A DNA stretch of 64,000 nt. Source: Hyphomicrobiales bacterium. Its GTDB lineage: Bacteria > Pseudomonadota > Alphaproteobacteria > Rhizobiales > Beijerinckiaceae. The stretch covers positions 20,983-84,982 of the forward strand of contig JAFBAS010000051.1 in assembly GCA_019247605.1 (NCBI GenBank), given 5' to 3'. The notes beneath the pieces are model-generated. The model was not told the DNA's origin. It saw only the letters and a program-made list of their open reading frames with translations, and did not search any database. Shown one piece after another: positions 18,063 to 26,986 of this stretch. The first letter of the stretch is position 1. Each line of letters begins with the position of its first letter. The position numbers and the translations under genes were made by a program.

Positions 18063-19835
18063 TTATGCCCTCAATGGAAGGGGCGTATCGCGCGGGCTTT
18101 TCTCGTTCACCACCTGCGGATGCAATTCCTGGCGAGCACTGGCCAGCGCATCGGCGAGCTCGGTTTTGAAGCGCACCAGCGGGCGTCGCGCTCCATGCGT
18201 CAAGAGGATGCGCCGGACCGCGGGGCGCGCTCCCGCGACGTAAACGGTTGCCTTGTGTCGCCCGGCCTTGCGGGCGAAGCCCTCGATCGTGGCGGCGGCG
18301 GTCGAATCGATCACCGGGACGGCCGAGAAATCGATCACGTAGGCCTTGGGGTGCTCCCCGATTCGATCGAGCGCCGTGGCGACGCTCGCGGCGGCGCCGA
18401 AGAAGAAGGCACCGGAAATCCGATAGACGAGGATCTCCGGGTCGGTCGCGAGGGATACGTTGTAAGGTGTTCGGCCGCCTATATGCGCGTCGTCTGCCTT
18501 GTCGTCCTCGATGAGGGGTCGCTCGCTTTCGACCTCGACCGCTTGCGCCATCCGATGGAGGAAAAGAAATGCGCCGAGGCCAAAGCCAATGAGGATGCCC
18601 GTCGTGAGATCGCGGAACACCACGATAGTGAAAGTCGCGAGCAACACCAGCGCATCACCACGAGACGCCCGCACGAGAGTAGCGAAGGCGTTCTTCTCGG
18701 CCATGTTCCAGCAGACGACCGCGAGAACCGCGCCGAGGGCCGCAAGCGGGATGTAGCTCGCAAGCGGTGCAGCGATCACCATGAACAGAAGCACGAAAGC
18801 GGAGTGCAGGATGCCGGCGATTGGGCCGCGTGCGCCCGCGCGCACATTCGTGGCGGTGCGCGCGATCGTGCCTGTGACACAGATGCCACCAAAGGTCGCG
18901 GACGCCATGTTGGCGATGCCTTGGGCGACGAGCTCGGCATTCGACCGATGACGCCGACCCGACATGCTGTCGGCGACCACCGCCGATAACAGGCTCTCGA
19001 TCGAGCCGAGAAGCGCGAAGGAGAAGGCGGCCGGCAGGACCTCGCTGATGGCGGCGAATGAGAATACGGGCAGATGCGGTGAAGGCAGGCTTCGCGGCAA
19101 CTCCCCGAAACGCGTGCCAAGCGTTTCCAGGGGCAATGCGAATACAAAGGCAAGGAGCGACGCAAGGCCTGTCGCGATCAGAAAGGCCGGCCAATGTGGC
19201 CGCCATCGGCGAAGCGCCACAATGGTGCAGATCGTCACGAGCGAAATCGCGAACGTGGCGAGATTGATGCTTGGTAGCGCCGCCCCGAGCGCTTCGAGCT
19301 TGGCAATCAAGGGTCCCGGTTCTGCGCCGTTAAGCGTCAATCCGAGGAGCTCCTTGACTTGGCTCGCGAAGATGATGACCGCGATGCCCGAGGTGAAGCC
19401 GACCGTCACCGGGTACGGAATGTATTTGATGAAAACGCCGATTCGGAGAAATCCGATGGCGACGAGGATCATGCCGGCGAGAAAGGTCGCGAGGATCAGG
19501 CCCTCGACGCCATGTTGTTGAACCGTCGCCGCGACGAGCACGATGAAGGCGCCGGCGGGTCCGCCGATCTGAAAGCGGCTGCCACCGAGGGCCGAGACGA
19601 TGAAGCCACCGACAATCGCCGTGTAAAGCCCGCGATCCGGCGTGACACCGGACGCGATCGCGATCGCCATCGAGAGCGGGAGCGCGACGATCGCGACCGT
19701 GAGGCCCGCGAGCGCGTCGGCGCGCAAATTGGCAAGCTCGTATCCCTCACGCAAAACGGTGACGAGCTTGGGCGTGTAGAGCGCGACGAATCCCGGGGCT
19801 CGGAGCGAAGCGCTGGCCACTTCAGCTCTTCTCAC
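18063..19835 (-). CDS. SulP-family anion transporter with STAS domain
   Basis: A 590-residue transporter. About 10-14 membrane segments begin LTVAIVALPLSMAIAIASG near residue 50, including VGGFIVSALGGSRFQIGGPA, the conserved SulP ion-path region. A C-terminal STAS domain starts near residue 460 (ILVYRISGAFFFGAAASV) and has VIDFSAVPVIDSTAAATIEG. SulP proteins carry sulfate, bicarbonate or dicarboxylates by sodium or proton coupling. The GTG start lies 14 bases inside the XRE regulator gene, so the two are co-transcribed. No carbonic anhydrase gene is adjacent, so the anion is unknown. Confidence 0.92.
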   Translation of the reverse strand: MRRAEVASASLRAPGFVALYTPKLVTVLREGYELANLRADALAGLTVAIVALPLSMAIAIASGVTPDRGLYTAIVGGFIVSALGGSRFQIGGPAGAFIVLVAATVQQHGVEGLILATFLAGMILVAIGFLRIGVFIKYIPYPVTVGFTSGIAVIIFASQVKELLGLTLNGAEPGPLIAKLEALGAALPSINLATFAISLVTICTIVALRRWRPHWPAFLIATGLASLLAFVFALPLETLGTRFGELPRSLPSPHLPVFSFAAISEVLPAAFSFALLGSIESLLSAVVADSMSGRRHRSNAELVAQGIANMASATFGGICVTGTIARTATNVRAGARGPIAGILHSAFVLLFMVIAAPLASYIPLAALGAVLAVVCWNMAEKNAFATLVRASRGDALVLLATFTIVVFRDLTTGILIGFGLGAFLFLHRMAQAVEVESERPLIEDDKADDAHIGGRTPYNVSLATDPEILVYRISGAFFFGAAASVATALDRIGEHPKAYVIDFSAVPVIDSTAAATIEGFARKAGRHKATVYVAGARPAVRRILLTHGARRPLVRFKTELADALASARQELHPQVVNEKSPRDTPLPLRA

Positions 19836-20106
19836 CCGCGCGGGGGCTCATGGATTCCGCGGCGCGCTTCCAGCGCACGCCGCGCCCACCCTCCTGACTG
19901 ACCTTGTTCTCGCCGATGAGCTCGATGCCGGCCCCATCAAACGCCTCGACGACTTTCGTCAGCGTATCGATCACGCCGCGAACATTGCCGTCGCTCGCTT
20001 CCATGCGCTGAATGGTCGGAAGGGAAATCCCCGAGAGCTCGGCAAGCTCACGCTGATCGATGCCGAGTAAAGCTCGCGCGGCGCGCATTTGGGCGGCGGA
20101 GATCAT
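19822..20106 (-). CDS. XRE-family helix-turn-helix regulator
   Basis: A 94-residue regulator. The helix-turn-helix is MISAAQMRAARALLGIDQRE then LAELSGISLPTIQRME, followed by a DTLTKVVEAFDGAGIELIGE segment common in short Cro/CI-type regulators. The frame is open upstream to 20217, but ATG 20106 starts the domain correctly. It overlaps the SulP gene by 14 bases and probably controls its own operon. Two GAYGTTTCRCA direct repeats, 21 bases apart, lie just upstream as a candidate operator. Confidence 0.85.
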   Translation of the reverse strand: MISAAQMRAARALLGIDQRELAELSGISLPTIQRMEASDGNVRGVIDTLTKVVEAFDGAGIELIGENKVSQEGGRGVRWKRAAESMSPRAGEKS

Positions 20107-20118
20107 GGTTCGGCTGGT

Positions 20119-20162
20119 TTTTGACGTTTCACAACTTAATAATGATGTTTCGCACGTCAAAA
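20119..20162. promoter_or_regulatory. Candidate operator of the XRE-SulP operon
   Basis: GACGTTTCACA (20123-20133) and GATGTTTCGCA (20144-20154) are direct repeats exactly 21 bases apart, two helical turns. They lie within an inverted repeat TTTTGACGT (20119-20127) / ACGTCAAAA (20154-20162). The position, 13-56 bases upstream of the XRE start, fits autoregulation. A further CCGTG-N8-CACGG inverted repeat is at 20166-20183. Confidence 0.45.
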
Positions 20163-20332
20163 TATCCGTGTTGGACATCACGGTCAACCGACGCATCAAG
20201 CCAAGCATCATGAACACCCGATCGCCGAGAAAAGCAGAGGCGGCGCTGCGTCCTGTTTGAGCGTGATCCGGCGGCGTTTGGTGTGGGCGTGACTGTGTTC
20301 CTGCTCCAAAAGGCAGGACGGAGCAGCCATGG

Positions 20333-20347
20333 TTAACGCTCCGTTAA
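20333..20347. promoter_or_regulatory. CtrA box (TTAA-N7-TTAA) upstream of ddl-ftsQAZ
   Basis: TTAA-CGCTCCG-TTAA is an exact match to the CtrA consensus, 78 bases before the ddl start. A GANTC methylation site (GAATC, 20374-20378) lies 26 bases after it. In Caulobacter, CtrA and CcrM methylation time ftsQA and ftsZ expression, so the pair fits cell-cycle control of this operon. The rest of the 20107-20424 gap is the divergent promoter region with the XRE operator. Confidence 0.65.
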
Positions 20348-20424
20348 ACACACCGGCCCATTGATTGAAGATCGAATCGCCGCGACGGCTCGCGACGATT
20401 GGCATTTTCGATGCGGGAAGTGCG

Positions 20425-21348
20425 ATGGGTCGGCATGTCGCGGTGCTCATGGGAGGCTGGTCGGTCGAACGGCCCGTCAGCCTGAATTCGGGCAACGCTT
20501 GCGCCGATGCGCTCGAAGCCGAAGGTTATCGCGTCACGCGTATCGATGTGCAGCGTGACATCGCCGAGCGGCTCGCGCGGCTAAAACCCGACGTGGTCTT
20601 CAACGCACTGCACGGACGCTTCGGTGAGGATGGCACGATCCAGGGTCTGTTGGAGATCTTGCGTATCCCGTACACGCATTCCGGCGTTCTCGCCTCCGCG
20701 CTCGCGATCAACAAGGTGAAGGCAAAGGTCGTGATGGCGGCGGCGGGCGTGCCGGTCGCCGTCGGCAAGGTGGTGTCGCGCTTTGAAGCGGCAAAGCGCC
20801 ACTCGCTCGCCCCGCCCTATGTGCTCAAACCCACCAACGAGGGATCCTCGTTCGGCGTCGTGATCGTGCGCGAGGGCCGCGAGCACCCGCCCCAAGAGAT
20901 CGCGCGCGATGATTGGCCCCATGACGAGTGGCTGCTCGCCGAGAGCTTCGTCCCCGGACGCGAGCTCACCTGCGGCGTCATGGGCGACAAGCCGATGGAT
21001 GTCATCGACATCCGTCCGGCGACAGGGTTGTTTTACGACTACGACGCAAAATATGCCGAAGGCGGCTCGGTGCACGTGATTCCGGCCGAGCTTAAACCGA
21101 ATATTTACCGAGACATTCAACAGTTCGCGTTAACCGCGCATCAAGCACTCGGCTGCCGGGGCGTGAGCCGTGCCGACTTTCGTTACGACGATAGGCCCCG
21201 AGGGTCGGGCGCCATCGTCTGCCTCGAGGTCAACACGCAACCCGGCATGACGCAGACGAGCCTGGTGCCGGACATGGCGGCTCACGCGGGCATGAGCTTT
21301 CGTGAGCTGGTCAGGTGGATGGTGGAGGACGCGTCCTGCGATCGATGA
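20425..21348 (+). CDS. ddl: D-alanine--D-alanine ligase
   Basis: ATP-grasp enzyme that makes D-Ala-D-Ala for peptidoglycan. The start VAVLMGGWSVERPVSLNSGN gives the substrate loop; NALHGRFGEDGTIQGLLE, PYTHSGVLASALAINK, PYVLKPTNEGSSFGV (ATP-binding) and CLEVNTQPGMT (metal-binding) follow in order. ATG 20425 gives 307 residues, the normal length; 60 upstream bases are also open but do not add conserved sequence. The stop overlaps ftsQ (ATGA). The usual upstream neighbours murC and murB are missing; instead the divergent XRE-SulP operon is there. A CtrA box precedes it. Confidence 0.95.
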   Translation: MGRHVAVLMGGWSVERPVSLNSGNACADALEAEGYRVTRIDVQRDIAERLARLKPDVVFNALHGRFGEDGTIQGLLEILRIPYTHSGVLASALAINKVKAKVVMAAAGVPVAVGKVVSRFEAAKRHSLAPPYVLKPTNEGSSFGVVIVREGREHPPQEIARDDWPHDEWLLAESFVPGRELTCGVMGDKPMDVIDIRPATGLFYDYDAKYAEGGSVHVIPAELKPNIYRDIQQFALTAHQALGCRGVSRADFRYDDRPRGSGAIVCLEVNTQPGMTQTSLVPDMAAHAGMSFRELVRWMVEDASCDR

Positions 21349-22295
21349 GCGCCCTGGCGGATCCCTTCACGAGTCCGTACGCTGCTCCGCGTGTCGTCCG
21401 TTCCGGCGCGCTTGGAGGAGGGGTTTTCGCGCGTCCGAAGACCAAGCTCTCGCCCCGCCACGGCACCCCCGCCATGGGTTCGACGGCATCGCGCGTTCCG
21501 CGCTTTACCGGCACTTTCCTTCTCGCGGCGCTGTTTCTCGCCGTCGGTTGCTTCGGCGTCTGGCGCGGCGGAGAGCTCGACGCTTTCCTTGTCCAAAACG
21601 GATCGATCCAGGAAGTGCTGGCGCGTGCCGCCGGCCTTGGAATCACCTCAGTCGAGGTCTCGGGCGTGTCGCGCCTCACGGCCGCGGAGGTCGTGGCGGC
21701 CGCCGGGATCGATGCCAAGAGCTCGCTCCTTTTTGCCGACGTCGAAGCCTTGCGCGAGCGGCTGAAGGCCAACCCGATGATCGCGGAAGCGAGCGTTCGC
21801 AAGCTCTATCCGAATGCGCTCACCATTTCCGTCACAGAGCGGCAGCCTTTCGCGCTTTGGCAGAAGGACGGAGAGGTCTCTCTCGTCGCGGTCGACGGCA
21901 CCCCCATCGATGCGTTGCGCGACGAACGCTACGTCGATCTTCCCCTCGTGGTCGGCGAAGGCGCGAACACGAAAGTGAAGGAGTTTGCCGCGCTTCTTGA
22001 TACGCAACCCGTGCTCAAGCCGCTCGTGCGTGCCGGAAACTGGATCAGCCGGCGTCATTGGGAGCTCGAGCTGAAGAGCGGCCTCATGGTGAAACTTCCC
22101 GAGGCGGATCCCGCCGCGGCGCTTTCCCGCTTTGCCGGGCTGATGCGTGATTACAAGCTCACCGAAAAGGCACTCATTCTCGTCGATCTTCGGCTGGCTG
22201 ACCGCGTCATATTTCGCCTGACGCAGGAAGCGGGAGCCGAGCGCGACGAGGAGATGAAGAAGCGCTTGCCGCCCTTCAGGGGAGAGCCGGGATGA
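21345..22295 (+). CDS. ftsQ: Cell division protein FtsQ
   Basis: A 316-residue bitopic inner-membrane protein of the divisome that links FtsB/FtsL to the rest. A basic, disordered cytoplasmic N-terminus of about 50 residues is followed by a membrane segment (FLLAALFLAVGCFGVW), a POTRA domain (ITSVEVSGVSRLTAAEVVAA) and a beta domain (MIAEASVRKLYPNALTISVT then ERQPFALW). The start ATG 21345 overlaps the ddl stop, and the stop overlaps ftsA, both by four bases, so ddl-ftsQ-ftsA are translationally coupled. Confidence 0.94.
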   Translation: MSALADPFTSPYAAPRVVRSGALGGGVFARPKTKLSPRHGTPAMGSTASRVPRFTGTFLLAALFLAVGCFGVWRGGELDAFLVQNGSIQEVLARAAGLGITSVEVSGVSRLTAAEVVAAAGIDAKSSLLFADVEALRERLKANPMIAEASVRKLYPNALTISVTERQPFALWQKDGEVSLVAVDGTPIDALRDERYVDLPLVVGEGANTKVKEFAALLDTQPVLKPLVRAGNWISRRHWELELKSGLMVKLPEADPAAALSRFAGLMRDYKLTEKALILVDLRLADRVIFRLTQEAGAERDEEMKKRLPPFRGEPG

Positions 22296-23611
22296 GCCTT
22301 CGTCACGGGCTCACGCCGCGCGTCAAGCCGGTCGGGCCGCGAAAGAGTTCCGTCGTCTCGGTTCTCGACATCGGCACGAATAAAGTCGTCTGCCTCGTCG
22401 CTCGTCTCGACCCGATGGAGGCGAACGCCTCTTTGCGCGGACGCACGCATATGGGTCAGATCCTGGGCATCGGCCACCAGCGCTCGCAGGGGCTCAAAGC
22501 CGGCGTGATCAACGACCTCGAGCTTGCCGAGGAAACCATCCGCCAGACGGTGCATGCGGCCGAGCGCATGGCCAAGGTGCAGGTGAAGTCGAGCATCGTG
22601 AACATTTCGGGGGGTCGCCTTTCCTCGGAAGCGCTCGAGGGCCGCGCCGACACGCGCGGGCGCCCCGTGAGCGATGCCGATGTGCGGCTTGCCTTGTCGC
22701 GCGCGAGCGCCAATGCGGCGCGCCCCGGCCGTGCCGTGATGCATGCCTTGCCGAGAACCTTTGCGCTCGACGACGTGAACGGCGTGCGCGATCCGCGCGG
22801 CATGGTCGGCGAGACGCTGGGCGTCGGGATGACGGTGGTGTCCGCCGACGTGACCTCGGTGCGCAATCTCATGCTCGCCGTCGAGCGCTGTCATATCGAG
22901 GTCGAAGGCGTGGTGGCATCCCCCTTCGCCTGCGGTCTGTCGACACTCGTCGACGACGAAGCCGAGATGGGTGCCGTCGTCGTCGATCTCGGCGCCGGCA
23001 CGACGACCATCGGTGTCTTTGCCGGTGGCCGGCTGGTACATGCCGACGGTGTCGCGGTCGGAGGCAATCACGTGACGCTCGACGTGGCGCGCGGACTCTC
23101 GACAAGGCTTTCGGCGGCCGAGCGGCTCAAGACGCTCTACGGCTCCACCATCGCCACGGCTTCCGACGATCGCGAGACGATCGCAGTGCCGTCGGTCGAA
23201 GCGCATGAGCCGGCCGAGGAAGCTCATATCCCGCGCGCCCAGCTCGTGCGCATCATCAAGCCGCGTGTCGAGGAAATCCTCGAGCTCGTGCGGGACCGGT
23301 TGCGCAAGAACGGCCTCGCGCCGGAGGGCCGCCGCTATGTGTTCACCGGCGGAGGAAGCCAGCTCACGGGCCTCACCGACACCGCAAGCCGCATTCTTTC
23401 GAAGCAAGTTCGCATCGGCCGGCCGCTCGGCGTCAAAGGCTTGCCGGAGGCCGCCAAAGGCCCCGCTTTCGCCGCCGCTATCGGCCTTCTGATTTATCCG
23501 CAGATCGCCGATGTCGAGCATTTCGAGCCGCGCGGCGAGAGCGGCATGTTGGCCGCTGCCGGGGACGGCTACTTCGCCAGAGTGGGGCGCTGGATAAAGG
23601 AAAGCTTTTGA
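22292..23611 (+). CDS. ftsA: Cell division protein FtsA
   Basis: Actin-like ATPase that anchors FtsZ to the membrane. Phosphate loops VLDIGTNKVVCLVAR (near residue 25) and VVDLGAGTTTIGVFAGGRLV (near 230), the connect region YVFTGGGSQLTG (near 350) and the C-terminal GYFARVGRWIKESF, a probable amphipathic membrane-binding helix, are all present. The 439-residue length is normal for Hyphomicrobiales. It is coupled to ftsQ by ATGA; ftsZ starts 78 bases after it. Confidence 0.95.
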   Translation: MSLRHGLTPRVKPVGPRKSSVVSVLDIGTNKVVCLVARLDPMEANASLRGRTHMGQILGIGHQRSQGLKAGVINDLELAEETIRQTVHAAERMAKVQVKSSIVNISGGRLSSEALEGRADTRGRPVSDADVRLALSRASANAARPGRAVMHALPRTFALDDVNGVRDPRGMVGETLGVGMTVVSADVTSVRNLMLAVERCHIEVEGVVASPFACGLSTLVDDEAEMGAVVVDLGAGTTTIGVFAGGRLVHADGVAVGGNHVTLDVARGLSTRLSAAERLKTLYGSTIATASDDRETIAVPSVEAHEPAEEAHIPRAQLVRIIKPRVEEILELVRDRLRKNGLAPEGRRYVFTGGGSQLTGLTDTASRILSKQVRIGRPLGVKGLPEAAKGPAFAAAIGLLIYPQIADVEHFEPRGESGMLAAAGDGYFARVGRWIKESF

Positions 23612-23689
23612 GGGCGCGCGGCGGGCACGGTCCGGAGCGCGAAGAGAGACTGGAACAGGCGTTCGGTGGGACGCGCAAAAGATGAGGCC

Positions 23690-25360
23690 ATGGCGATGAC
23701 GATCAATCTCAAAGCCCCGGACATCCGGGAACTGAAGCCCAGGATCACCGTGTTCGGCGTCGGCGGCGCCGGAGGCAATGCGGTCAACAACATGATCGAG
23801 AGCGGCCTGCAGGGGGTCGAGTTCGTCGTCATGAACACGGATGCCCAAGCCCTGTTGATGTCCAAGGCCGAACGGGTGATCCAGGCAGGCCTCGTGGTTA
23901 CGCAGGGTCTCGGCGCCGGTTCCCATCCCGAGGTTGGGCGCGCCGCCGCCGAAGAGGTGATGGAGGAAATCCGCGATCATCTCGTCGGCGCGCATATGAC
24001 CTTCGTCACCGCCGGCATGGGCGGAGGCACCGGCACCGGGGCCGCACCCATCGTCGCCAAGGTCGCGCGCGAGATGGGCATCCTCACTGTCGGCGTCGTG
24101 ACCAAGCCCTTCCAATTCGAGGGGCAACGGCGCATGCGGGTCGCTGAGCAAGGCATCGCCGAGCTGCAGCAGAGCGTGGACACGCTGATCGTCATTCCAA
24201 ACCAGAACCTGTTCCGCGTGGCGAACGAGAAGACCACCTTCGCGGACGCCTTCGCCATGGCCGATCAGGTGCTCTATTCGGGTGTCGCCTGCATCACCGA
24301 TCTCATGGTGAAGGAGGGGCTGATCAATCTCGACTTCGCCGATGTGCGCGCCGTAATGCGTGAAATGGGCAAGGCGATGATGGGGACGGGCGAATCCTCC
24401 GGCGACAAGCGCGCCTTGCAGGCAGCCGAAGCCGCGATCGCCAATCCGCTTCTCGACGAGACCTCGATGAGGGGGGCGCGCGGCCTCCTGATCTCGATCT
24501 CGGGCGGCAACGATATGACACTTTACGAGGTGGACGAGGCGGCAACCCGCATTCGCGAGGAGGTGGATCAGGACGCCAACATCATCGTTGGAGCTACGTT
24601 CGATCAGGCGCTCGAAGGCGTGGTCCGCGTTTCGGTGGTGGCAACCGGCATCGATCAAATTGCCAATGTCATCGCGCAGACCGAAACAGTGTTGCCTCCA
24701 TCGGCGGTGCAGCGCATCTCAGCCGCAACCGAGCGGTTGCGCCAAGAGGTACGGAGCACCGTCGCGGATCCCGCTTCCGTCACCGTGCCAGTGGTTCAAT
24801 CCGCGCTCGCCGTCGAGGCGGAATTGCCATTCGCCGCCAATCTGGAAACCGTGGCCGCCTCGCGCTTCATCGAACCCCTTCCCGAAGATACGCGCCCCGG
24901 CCCCGAAATGGCGGAAGCCTTCATTCCCCCGCAACCCGAACGGCCGGTCGTGCGAGCTCCGCGCATGCCCCGCGTCGAGGATCTGCCGTTGCCGGGACAA
25001 AACCAGCTTCGCGCCGCGAAGGGCCTCGCACGTCCGGTGCAGCCAGTCGAGGCAAAACGCATGACGCTGCTGCAGCGTCTTGCCGCCGTCGGTCTTGGGC
25101 GACGGGAGGATGCGGAGGAGGAAGTTCCAGCCTCCTCGCCGGCGCAGGCCCAGCCTGCCGCGCAGCCTTCCGTGCCGCGGCAGATCGCGCCTCCGTCGCC
25201 GGCAGGATCCGCGGCAAGTCCTTCGGGGCGGCGAGTGCCGGCTCCTCCGGCGCCGCGCGCGCCGCACGGGCTCGATCAGCATGGCCGGCCCTTGCAGCAA
25301 CGCACCTTCGAGGACGATCAGCTCGAGATCCCGGCCTTCTTGCGGCGTCAATCCAATTGA
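23690..25360 (+). CDS. ftsZ: Cell division protein FtsZ
   Basis: Tubulin-like GTPase that forms the Z-ring. [20 protein letters not shown] near residue 20, the GTP signature [12 protein letters not shown] near 105 and the T7 loop [11 protein letters not shown] near 208 are all intact. After about residue 330 comes a long Pro/Ala/Arg-rich linker, ending in the partner-binding peptide [10 protein letters not shown]. At about 556 residues it is the long alphaproteobacterial form. ATG 23690 and ATG 23696 are both possible; the GAGG spacing fits the second slightly better. An 8-bp hairpin covers the stop codon. Confidence 0.96.
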   Translation: MAMTINLKAPDIRELKPRITVFGVGGAGGNAVNNMIESGLQGVEFVVMNTDAQALLMSKAERVIQAGLVVTQGLGAGSHPEVGRAAAEEVMEEIRDHLVGAHMTFVTAGMGGGTGTGAAPIVAKVAREMGILTVGVVTKPFQFEGQRRMRVAEQGIAELQQSVDTLIVIPNQNLFRVANEKTTFADAFAMADQVLYSGVACITDLMVKEGLINLDFADVRAVMREMGKAMMGTGESSGDKRALQAAEAAIANPLLDETSMRGARGLLISISGGNDMTLYEVDEAATRIREEVDQDANIIVGATFDQALEGVVRVSVVATGIDQIANVIAQTETVLPPSAVQRISAATERLRQEVRSTVADPASVTVPVVQSALAVEAELPFAANLETVAASRFIEPLPEDTRPGPEMAEAFIPPQPERPVVRAPRMPRVEDLPLPGQNQLRAAKGLARPVQPVEAKRMTLLQRLAAVGLGRREDAEEEVPASSPAQAQPAAQPSVPRQIAPPSPAGSAASPSGRRVPAPPAPRAPHGLDQHGRPLQQRTFEDDQLEIPAFLRRQSN

Positions 25361-25377
25361 ACGCCGCGAGGCGTTCA
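25358..25377 (+). terminator. Hairpin on the ftsZ stop codon
   Basis: TGAACGCC-GCGA-GGCGTTCA is a perfect 8-bp stem with a GNRA-type GCGA loop; its first three bases are the ftsZ stop codon. No T-run follows. It may end or stabilise the division-operon transcript. Confidence 0.45.
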
Positions 25378-25813
25378 TCGCCGTTCGGGTGCCTTCGCCA
25401 GGATCTTTCCCGTATTGACAGGGGGGCCCCCGAGCGAGCTTTTGTCTTGGTGAAGCACGGATATCGCTCACAAAAGCCAGTATTTTGCCCCCTTTAGCCG
25501 GCATTTCGAGGCTCGCGAGAATGTGCGTTGTTTTTCATCAACAGTTTGTAAACAAAAGATAAATGCCTGTAACAGACGGTAAGAAAGAGTGACTTGGCGC
25601 CCGCTCATGGCGCGTCTAAGGTCCGCAGTCGAGACATGATTTCGACTCGATGATGGCGAAGCGACGATCACGTCTGGGTTGAATGCTACCGCGATCCAAG
25701 CCCCGCCCTACCCGAAGCTGCAAGATCGGCGTTCTTCGTGACGGCTTCCTCAATACCGGCAAGGCATCCCCCTCGGATCCTCTCAAAGACCGGTTCGGAC
25801 CAGAGATGACTTG
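25378..25813. other. Intergenic region ftsZ-lpxC, lpxC promoter expected here
   Basis: No gene seen. It holds GGGGGCCCCC (25422-25431) and an AT-rich patch near 25525-25575 with TTTGT-AA-ACAAA (25545-25556). A TTGACA at 25415-25420 has no convincing -10 partner at normal spacing. The AT-rich patch is the most likely place for lpxC control. Confidence 0.4.
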
Positions 25814-26761
25814 ATGCGATATGATGCTCAACACACGGTCGAGCGGCCGGTCACCGTTGAAGGGATCGGGGTTCACACCGGCAAATCTGCGACCGCGACG
25901 ATTCGCCCGGCGGGCGCGGGCGTAGGCATCAAATTCATCCGCAGCGATCTCAATCCTGGCATTTCCGTTCCGGCACGCTACGATTCGGTATGCGCCACCG
26001 ATCTGTGCACGGTGATCGGCGACGGGTCGGGCGCCAGCATCTCGACGGTGGAGCATCTCCTGTCTGCGCTCGCGGCGTTGGGCGTCGACAATGCGATCGT
26101 CGAGGTCGACGGTCCCGAGATGCCCATCATGGACGGCTCGGCTGCTGCCTTTGTCGAGGCGATCGAGGAGGCGGGTTTGCTCGAGCTGCCGGCACGCCGG
26201 CGCTACATCAAGGTCCTGCGCAAAGTACGAGTGGAGCACGGCTCCTCCTTCGCGGAACTCTCACCCAATGTCAGAGGCTTGAAGGTCGATGTCGAGGTCG
26301 ATTTCGAAAGCTCGGTGATCGGGCGTCAGCGGACGCGCTTTGATCTGACGCGCGAGGCTTTTCGCCGTGAGCTGTCGAAGGCACGCACCTTTGGATTCGT
26401 CAAGGACGTCGAGCGCTTGTGGAAAGTCGGCATGGCGCTTGGCGCCTCGCTCGAAAATACCATCGCGATCGGCGACGAGCGCGTGCTGAACACCGAAGGA
26501 CTACGCTACCGCGACGAATTCGCACGCCACAAAGCGCTCGACGCGATCGGCGACTTGACGCTCGCGGGCCTGCCGATCATCGGGTCCTTCCGCTCTTATC
26601 GGGGCGGGCACCGCTTGAACATCGGCGTGATCGAAGCTTTGTTCGCCGACAAATCCTCATACCGGGTCGTCGAGGCGGCGGTGCCGGCGATGAGCTCGCA
26701 TCGGGGCGACTTTGTCCCAGCGGGCATTCCAGCGGCCGCTTTTGCGCCGGACATGAGCTGA
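25814..26761 (+). CDS. lpxC: UDP-3-O-acyl-N-acetylglucosamine deacetylase
   Basis: Zinc deacetylase that commits to lipid A synthesis. HTVERPVTVEGIGVHTGKSA opens the protein. The zinc and active-site residues are in STVEHLLSALAALGVDNA near residue 78 and HKALDAIGDLTLAGLPIIG near 240 (His and Asp ligands), with the conserved His in RGGHRLNI. The 315-residue length is normal. It sits after ftsZ as in most proteobacteria, but a 453-bp gap gives it its own control. In many species LpxC is also controlled by proteolysis; nothing here shows that directly. Confidence 0.96.
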   Translation: MRYDAQHTVERPVTVEGIGVHTGKSATATIRPAGAGVGIKFIRSDLNPGISVPARYDSVCATDLCTVIGDGSGASISTVEHLLSALAALGVDNAIVEVDGPEMPIMDGSAAAFVEAIEEAGLLELPARRRYIKVLRKVRVEHGSSFAELSPNVRGLKVDVEVDFESSVIGRQRTRFDLTREAFRRELSKARTFGFVKDVERLWKVGMALGASLENTIAIGDERVLNTEGLRYRDEFARHKALDAIGDLTLAGLPIIGSFRSYRGGHRLNIGVIEALFADKSSYRVVEAAVPAMSSHRGDFVPAGIPAAAFAPDMS

Positions 26762-26821
26762 TTGCACGCTCGACGGCTTACCTCCTAATCGTTCCGACCA
26801 TCTCAGCCGCAGGCATAAACC

Positions 26822-26986
26822 TCATTTGAAGATGAGGCTCGCGCGCGCGCCGCACATGTGCCTCTCGCCGCCGGCTTCGCCAATGGTGCGCGTTTGGGCG
26901 CGGATAGGAAAGCGGCCGCGCATCGGTTCGCCGCAATTGCGACATTCCGCGAGGCTTAAAGAATCAGGCCTCAACCTGTCTTTCAT
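26822..26986 (-). CDS. Small CxxC protein of unknown function
   Basis: A 54-codon minus-strand gene between lpxC and bamD. The product has CRNCGEP near residue 15 and HMCGA near residue 45, so a Cys-Cys-His-Cys metal site is possible. Third codon positions are strongly G/C, like real genes in this window, and no plus-strand gene competes. The start ATG 26986 has only a poor AAAAAAG ribosome-binding site. CCTCAT-N6-ATGAGG (26819-26836) over the stop could form a small hairpin. I do not recognise the family. Confidence 0.42.
   Translation of the reverse strand: MKDRLRPDSLSLAECRNCGEPMRGRFPIRAQTRTIGEAGGERHMCGARASLIFK

Noticed and set aside
22151..24658. Long open frame on the minus strand opposite ftsQ/ftsA/ftsZ
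   Set aside because: It is antisense to three clearly real genes, is rich in His/Arg/Asp as expected from GC-rich antisense frames and has no domain.
25415..25443. TTGACA as a -35 box for lpxC
   Set aside because: No -10-like hexamer 16-18 bases downstream; the intervening bases are GGGGGGCCCCC.
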